Below, piece after piece: positions 57,513 to 64,000 of a stretch of DNA of 64,000 bases (the stretch's first letter is position 1; each line of letters starts with the position of its first letter). The stretch is from Cristatella mucedo. Lineage: Eukaryota; Bryozoa; Phylactolaemata; Cristatellidae. The stretch is taken from contig WPIO01000021.1 in assembly GCA_009760855.2 (NCBI GenBank), positions 5,767,001-5,831,000 of the forward strand, given 5' to 3'. The position numbers and the translations under genes were made by a program. The notes under the pieces were generated by a model that was not told where the DNA came from, did not search any database, and worked only from the letters and a program-made list of their open reading frames with translations.

Positions 57513-58867
57513 ACGCGCTTCAAGCGCCTGGCTGGTCATGTTCAATCGTCCACCTCTTAGTGACCACGCTATTCGGTGCCAGTGCGTATTACTGATAGCA
57601 TTGCAGACTAAATCAAACTAAGCATCATTATCAAACGGTCTGCCCGCTATCCTCATCGTAATAAAATGGCGTCTTAATTATCTTTAACTTATCTTCACCA
57701 ACACCTGAACCCGGAGCCTCGCGCTAAATGTTGCCGAACATGCGCTCCATATTCAATGGCACTCTCATATCAGATTACGCTTGATTCGTGACGTTTACCC
57801 TCATTGTTTTTGCCAGAAACTGAGACCTGGCGCTTTGATATAGAAAGCTGCCACCATATCTTCACCCTTATAGTCTCTCTTTCTTTCACCCAAGGAGTCA
57901 GCAAACTGGCGGTGGAGGAGCGTAGTTCATCGTTTTGCCTTTACCTACTCGAAGCGGTCGTCGTTTTGAATCTCCTTTCTGAGATCCATACCAAGTCGGC
58001 TACAAGTCATCTCTTTCACGGATACCAAGATTGCTTTAAATCAGTTATTTGTTTCGATCTGATTTGATTATGTGTTCGAAATAGTTCTCGTCGTATTGGT
58101 TTTAACATTCATTTAGATTATCCAACTTATGTTGGCAGATTATTTCGTTCTCTGGCTGATTGTTTGCTTTTGCATGGCCTCACTCACATCAGGTCGAAAT
58201 TCAGTCAATAATTATCTTTGATTGTCCGAATGATAAAATATTCTTCCGCCTTGTATAGGTCATTCCTGTTATCGATTTCACATAGACCCTATGCAGATCG
58301 TATCTCACTGCAGTATTTACCCCTTAAGTATCAGTGAATCGAGACTCTTCAATCAAGATACAGTGGTGATATTAAAGCTGCTAAAAGAAAAGTCGTCATC
58401 TTCTACCTTGTAATCCTCTCTTGATATGATATTCTATTGATTGAATGTACTATGACGCTTATAGTAAATCCATAAATATTTGCTCCTCTATTCTCATACA
58501 CACTGTACATACTTGCTCTGATAGCCTACCATTTACAGACTAAGCTTGGCTGGGCCTGCATAAAAAGCAGAAACTTTACATATCAGAACTGAATATCACT
58601 AAGCACAAGGACTGTTCAGGTTACACCCAATTCATCCTAGCAGCAAGCCTCTATAGGTGACAGGAAATCACGTTCAATGGACACTTCACCTTAACACTTT
58701 GAAGTGAACCATACTTACCTTTCTTTGATCAGCAGTCACTTTCTATTTTCTCATATCAAACAGGATCAGAGAAAATAAGAGGATAGTAAAGACAACCTCC
58801 TCTTTGAATCATTGAACATCTATCTTCTATTTGTAGTAACTTTATTCATGGTTCTTTGCCTGCTACT
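57513..58867. other. Unassigned AT-rich DNA
   Basis: No repeat or domain recognised. The 87-codon frame at 57804-58067 has no known match. Confidence 0.35.
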
Positions 58868-58942
58868 AATAATAATAATAATATTGCATGATAAGCATAT
58901 CGAAGCTCAATCTCTTTCTAGGCGCTTTTACATTTGCTAATT
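58868..58942 (-). mobile_element. LINE B 3' tail remnant
   Basis: TAATAATAATAATAATATTGC, then GATAAGC, GAAGCTCAATCTCTTTC and TAGGCGCTTTTACATTTGC, is the reverse complement of a LINE B tail with eroded stems. No coding part follows on the minus strand. Confidence 0.65.
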
Positions 58943-59489
58943 ATTTTAATAGAATATTGATAAAATCGTGTTGAATAGTCAGGAGGTACTGATGGTAGCG
59001 GCGCGATGTCTGATTCTATGACGGTATCCATATTCAGCATAATCCATCTCGCATTTTGCATAGCGATGAAACTGACACCAAAATGATATTGGTTTATTGA
59101 TTCTCTTGCAAGCGATGTCTCAGAACCTGGATAGATATTATTCTCATTTGTATACAAATACTAACAGTATTATTATGTAGTACACTAACCTCAAAGTTAA
59201 TCTAAGGCATTCTGATGCACTCTCTCAATATCACTATTTTGATATGAAAAGCTAGCAAGTCCGTTTCTTTAATGTTCTTGTATCTTGTCTCTACCTAGAT
59301 CTACTGCTGCTCAAATAAACTAACATCGTAAATGCATCCCACCCCTCTAAGTTCTTACCTGGCTACAGAGGCTATTGTCTGTCCCTCATTCACAGTCGAT
59401 GGTAGTCAGAAAGCAAGCAGCTTTCCCTCAGTCCTCACACTGCCAATTCCTATCAAAAGCGCTGGGTAATAATAATATTTGTAGTATAT
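58943..59489. other. Unassigned DNA
   Basis: Nothing recognised; one short minus-strand frame (58918-59157) begins in the LINE tail. Confidence 0.3.
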
Positions 59490-60715
59490 AAAAGTTCTTC
59501 TAGACCTCATCACCTGGGCATCGCTGGCATGTACTCTACAGTGGTTCAGTCTATCTCAGTGGGAGACTCAGTATTGGCGTGAATGGACAAAGATCCATCT
59601 GATACCTCCAAATGTGGAATTACCTCAAGGGCACCATGGTCCACATTCACAGTTTATCCTCTCCCTCTTGCTGATCAGTTATAACTGATAGGCTTTCACT
59701 TCTATCAGATGACACTCAAGTTGTACCTTTGCTTTGATCCCTCCAGCCCTTCGAGCACCTCCACTCAACTCCACCTGCACATGAGATGACATCCCCATGG
59801 ATGGCAGCAAATTTTCTAAAACAAGCAATGATGTTCAAACTTTGCTATTTTGATCAAGCCCACAGTGTGATCAGAGATTGGAAAGGTGACTCTCAAAATT
59901 GGCTCCCCAACTTATCTCCAGAGTGAGACTCGAAATCTAGTGTATTCAAGCGCCTCGATTATTGGCAATACCACTCCGCCTCCACAGTCCAAATCTGCCT
60001 ATTTTCAGCTTCCTGCTGTGCTTGCGTTCAGGCTTGTTAAGATAAGATACCGCGTTCCAGTTGGTCCACCATTCGGTGACATCCCGTCGACCTACAACTC
60101 ATGCTTACTGGCCTACCAGCATATGCGATCAGGCGATGTGGTCTGGCTGCAACCGACATTATCGCGTCACGGTTGCCCTCCCTTCTCGCCGACCTGCACT
60201 GGCTACCAGTCCAGCGGATTGACTTCAAAGGTTTTGTCAGCTCACTTTTTAAGACCCTTCATTCTATGGCTCGACCTATCTCCGACCCTTTCCACCGGGC
60301 ATCGTACCACCCGCTTTCGGAGATCAACAGTCAAGAAATGCCTCATTATGAAACTGCCAAATCTTTGGAGACCGTTACGTTAGTTCCGTATGCTCCCTGA
60401 CCCTCAGATCCGACCGTCCAGGCATCCCGTGACCTGATACAGAAAGCTAAAAAGACTTCAACCACTTTATTTGGGACTGCATTTAGTGAGGTCCACACCG
60501 TTAATCTCTTCGTCTTATGCGTGCTGACACTTTATGCATGCTGTAACCACAGCATATACTATTACATATCGCCAGCAATATATTATTCATTTATTTGCCA
60601 AGCATGATTTTAACTTACCATTCAGTGCGTTTCCGTTTGCAGCAAATGTAGCGCTAGAGATCGTGTTCTCAGTATATTATCAACCGTTATTGTTATCTTA
60701 TTATATTATTTATAA
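59490..60715 (+). mobile_element. LINE B copy, RT to 3' end, with many indels
   Basis: It follows 20.03-21.2 kb of the plus-strand LINE B and the tail at 15.8 kb: CACCTGGGCATCGCTGGCA, TCTATCTCAGTGGGAGACTC, GGAATTACCTCAAGGGC (motif B), AGGCTTTCACTTCTATCAG (motif C, broken), GGAAAGGTGACTCTCAAAATTGG, CCGACCTGCACTGGCTACC, GGGCATCGTACCACCCGC, and then CCGTTTGCAGCAAATGTAGCGC with ATT units near 60690-60712. Short insertions and deletions occur every few tens of bases, so no frame stays open. Confidence 0.8.
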
Positions 60716-60734
60716 TTACGATGGTAACAATAAT

Positions 60735-61750
60735 GAGAATATTTGTATAGCTTTTCTATCAAAAAAACAGATCTTTTTTTCTGACTTTGCAGATGCATTA
60801 TAAATGCAGACTTAAATGATTCTAATTATTATTATTCGCAATATGTCATAGTAATGCTAGATGTGACATGTAGCAGGTCATCAGGTAAATATGGTTGGCC
60901 TTTTATTCTTCTCTCAGCAATCATGAACACAGAACTTAACGCCACAAGGACCCACTAAATCACCTGACTCAGTGTTTTAAGCTCTTTTAAGAGATGTGCC
61001 AGGGGATGTGATTAGCGGGATGGGTTGAGCTTTGGGCTCATCTGACTTCAAGGCGATCATTTGGTACATGCAGAAATATAGCTCAGTATTTGATCAGAAC
61101 TATGGTTATACGATGCTTGGCGCTCGATTGGAGTATTTCTGAAGATTAGGCTGGATCAAAGAACGAATGATTTCGTGGTTGAACCTTCGAGTCGATGCGT
61201 TGTGACTGAAGCTAAGCAGTCGACCATTAAATGGTATTGAGTAACAACTGGGCAGCTTACGATGAAACTCGAGCTAACTGCGGTTACACCGCTATAAGCC
61301 CTTGATTGCACAGGCCGATGACCAGTACATGGTGAGTTTCAGAAAGTGAGATGTTACAAACTCATGGACTATTTGAATCATATGATATTCACACTGGCTG
61401 AAGCATGGGCCCAGCAACGTTACTAGTGCAGCAGACTTGTGTGATGGGAACAATGTGTCCACAATTCTAATGGCATGTTGGAGCTGGACATCAGATTACA
61501 TGCAGACTCAACAGGACCTTGGAAGCAGCTAGCCCAGAGCCAAAGTCACACTTGATTTTCGATAACTGGTAGATTTGCTTAATCGTGTATTTGAAGAGCA
61601 CAGCTGCGTTATATGCAGTGTCAGCAATACGACCAGCAGGAGAAATTGACGTGCTGGAGGGCTGAATGATCAAAACAATTGCAAGCTGAGAATCATCTGC
61701 ATTGAAGTGAAGCCTAGAATTCGCTTGGCGATGGCATCCTCCAAACGCCG
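60735..61750 (-). mobile_element. LINE B copy, RT motif C to 3' end
   Basis: On the minus strand it runs from RHQANSRLHFNADDSQL (61.68-61.74 kb, motif C kept as ADD but with the usual FYADD changed to FNADD) through the C-terminal region to a decayed tail near 60.74-60.80 kb (plus strand TTTGTATAGC). It meets the plus-strand copy tail-to-tail at about 60.72 kb. Confidence 0.7.
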
Positions 61751-61777
61751 TCAACTAAAAACAAACAAATGGCTTCA

Positions 61778-61912
61778 AGCATGTTTAAGCGATAATCACT
61801 CCACAGAATCGGTTACTATGCAATGACACAGTCAACCGAAGCTGCCTTAGGCTGGTATGTTCAGTTCTGCTGGAGGTCGCCAGCAACACGATATCATTGA
61901 TCCTGTGTCGTT
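61778..61912 (+). mobile_element. LINE B RT fragment
   Basis: GATAATCACTCCACAGAATCGG matches the RANHSTES segment at 19.89 kb. GCTGGAGGTCGCCAGC and ACGATATCATTGATCCTGTG are weakly parallel to the motif A region at 19.99-20.03 kb. The piece is short and indel-rich. Confidence 0.5.
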
Positions 61913-62689
61913 TTTAAACCCCTATCGTATGTCCTATTGGGCATCTGCCGTTACGCCAGTGGTTTAGGTTCATTCAATAAATATGAAAGGGTGATCATTG
62001 CGGCCATGATGTTTGAAGTATGGCTTACCAACTGTATTAGGTCCATTTAAAAAAAAAATGTCTCCGTTCTGCGATGAAATAGCTAGAAATAGTCAAATCT
62101 CTCACATGAAGAGGACATAACTATTACCTGCTTTTATTTTTACTCAGTGTGATCTCAGGCTCTCTCAACTCTCTTTAATATTGTGCTGACGTTAATTAAA
62201 TGGTTGCCAACTTTCTCTTCAGTGGGTAATTTGCAAAAATATTATGGGAAAACCAACTGTTATTAGATGTGCCATGGCCTTACCACTTTCAGGAATTTCG
62301 CCGACCAGGATGTTTTCTATGTGCTGCTCACTTATAAAGATGACTTCCAATGAACAAACACACTAACATCACACTAGTGAGTCTTCGTTAACAAGCACAA
62401 ATCTGGTAAAAATACAGGCTTGCTTGATTGAATATAAAATCAACCAGTCTGCAATGCAGCAACCCCAACTAGACTTTTTTTAATTCACTTTACTATAGGT
62501 TCTCTATGCCTCTTCAGTAAGCTGTAATTTGTTGCAAGCGCAGCTGGGCTTACTGTCATCTCAATCTCTGCCATTACCCCATTTATTTTCTTACAAATCT
62601 GTGTAGCTTCCATAAAACAGTGCATCATGTTCCAATTCTGTCCTATACTAAGGTCCTTCATTTTATTATCTGACACCTGTTTTTATTAC
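61913..62689. other. Unassigned AT-rich DNA
   Basis: No gene or family recognised. An A run of 10 lies near 62050. Confidence 0.35.
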
Positions 62690-62905
62690 TGTTGCATCAA
62701 GCCTCCGGCCCAGCTCCAACCAAGTCGTAACACTCTGGTCGGGCTTTTCCCTGTACTTTCTTTGCAGTTCAAATCCCTTGGAGGAGATCGTGCACTCAGT
62801 TACTTTACCAGGCCGAGCACCTCTTCTTGCCTCTTCCTTTCAGTTCATGCTTCAAAAGAAGCTAAAACTACCTGGCACTTCCTGATTTCTTTGCTCCGAA
62901 CGAAT
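62690..62905 (+). mobile_element. Decayed LINE B-type C-terminal fragment
   Basis: The frame at 62627-62953 contains QFKSLGGDRALSYFTRPSTSS, cut here to FKSLGGDRALSYF, then SVHASKEAKTTWHFL. This parallels LKSFGDRAFSSHGPKAWNSLP and FKKRLKTHLL of LINE B. Two or more residues differ at most positions and no tail is seen. Confidence 0.55.
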
Positions 62906-64000
62906 GAATTGCCTTTGCAGGCCCGCTTGTTCTGTGACCATTCACGGTCTTGACTAATGTTGAAGCTATCACCTGTTTAGCATGTCAAGTGCGCAAAAAG
63001 ATGGTTCTCCTGTCGTGATACAATAGTGCCATCTGGTAGTAACCCTCGGATCGCCCCGAAACCAGAATATTATCACTGGAAGAAACTTTCCTCGTTTCAG
63101 ACAATAGTCAGCACCTGGTTGACATGTGGTCTGCCCAAGCTGGAACCGTCCGGATGAGCTCGCGAGGACTGCCGTCTTAATAACCTCATGAATGATGATA
63201 CCTTGTGACAAGCTTTGCCAGCAACAACGAGCTATTAGTTTGGGGTGTTTATTGCCTGGCGGGGAATTTGCAGCGCCTGTTGCGTGTTTGTGACGGTCTG
63301 CGTGTTTGCTGACGGTGCACTGCTGCTGCTTCGCTATTTCGCCAGCACAGCCAGCGTCAGTCGGTTCAATAGCCGCCAGGTTGCTGATGGGTCCAGTTTT
63401 GCCAGCCAGCGTCGTCTTCCTCTCGGGCGCTGTGGGCGTGTATAACCTGGGCTACGCTGCCTGAAGCTTGCCGGCGCCATCTCGGCCGCAGCCAGTCAGC
63501 TGATCGAGCGTTTAGATCGGGATTCAAGCGCAGTGATCGCGAGACGTCGGCTTCCTCGGCCGCCGAGGTTATTTGATTCGACTCCGCTCACGCGTGATTG
63601 ATGGCAGCGAGCAGGAATGAACACTACCGCGATCAGTTCGCTCGAAGCACAGCAGTTGTGAACTTTCCCCAGGTCTTGCTGATCTCCAGCTCTCTCCGTT
63701 AGCTGCGTGCTGCGTAAATGTCTTCATTCTGTCGACCTTTGCGACAAGTCGATAATGCTTTCAGAATACGGTAATCAGTTGTCGGGTAAAGTGCGATCCG
63801 CTGGCCTGTTTGTGATGTGGAAGCGGCAATGCGAGACTCTTCTTAAGACCTTCATATTCCCTCATGATTGGCTCTGACAGCAGCGCGCGCGGTGCCAGAC
63901 AAAAGCGCTCAGGAAGCGATTAGGTGTGAGTTCTCTTTGGACTTTGCTTTGGTCAGTGACCTTGGAATCCCCAATTGGCGTCATCTAAGCCATTTAAAGG
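62906..64000. other. Unassigned DNA
   Basis: Moderately CpG-rich from about 63.27 to 63.6 kb. The frames at 62969-63211 (minus) and 63245-63445 (plus) have no known domain. Confidence 0.35.

Overview
The window looks like nuclear DNA from an animal, probably an invertebrate or an early-branching chordate; the lineage cannot be fixed from sequence alone. I found no host protein-coding gene, rRNA gene or intact tRNA gene that I can defend. There is no bacterial gene structure. What can be recognised is an accumulation of decayed transposable elements, microsatellites and CpG-rich blocks. The retrotransposons are L2/CR1-like non-LTR elements (apurinic endonuclease plus reverse transcriptase, 3' ends made of short tandem units), which are common in many animal phyla.

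Two LINE families explain most of the recognisable sequence. 'LINE A' has one long but broken copy on the minus strand (about 8.73-13.08 kb), with fragments at 27.74-29.37, 30.41-30.71, 40.61-40.97 and 54.69-55.17 kb. Its 3' end carries ACATT units. 'LINE B' is present as many copies, the longest at 16.86-22.47 kb, and ends in a hairpin (AAAGCGCC ... GGCGCTTT) followed by TTA/ATT units. A tRNA-headed SINE carries nearly the same hairpin tail, so LINE B or a close relative is the likely source of its mobility.

Layout. 0-4.3 kb: mostly unassigned, with a LINE B tail, a short direct repeat and an unknown repeat (R3) seen again at 13.4 kb. 4.3-7.4 kb: LINE B copies, one invaded by a SINE and by a 470-bp GA/GACA microsatellite. 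7.96-10.63 kb: left arm of an inverted duplication whose right arm is at 27.74-30.14 kb. Each arm carries a piece of LINE A, an LTR-element derivative inside it, a SINE and a perfect palindrome. 13.4-16.8 kb: R3, SINEs, a LINE B 3' end and AT-rich DNA. 16.86-22.47 kb: a minus-strand LINE B split by a plus-strand LINE B. 22.76-23.01 kb: solo LTR. 23.3-27.7 kb: GC-rich DNA with LINE B pieces, one containing a CT microsatellite. 30.8-31.4 kb: a long GA microsatellite. 33.5-37.65 kb: a strongly CpG-rich block. 38-64 kb: mostly unassigned, with scattered LINE fragments, a SINE, CCG runs and an unusually high density of GATC.

Nothing here forms a working operon or pathway. The instructive interactions are between mobile elements: LINE and SINE sharing a tail, an LTR element inside a LINE with its empty site visible in a sister copy, microsatellites lying inside LINE reading frames, and an inverted duplication that combines them. 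The arms of the duplication differ mainly by one-base indels, and LINE copies in the right third carry many short indels, so residual long-read error should be considered before small differences are interpreted.
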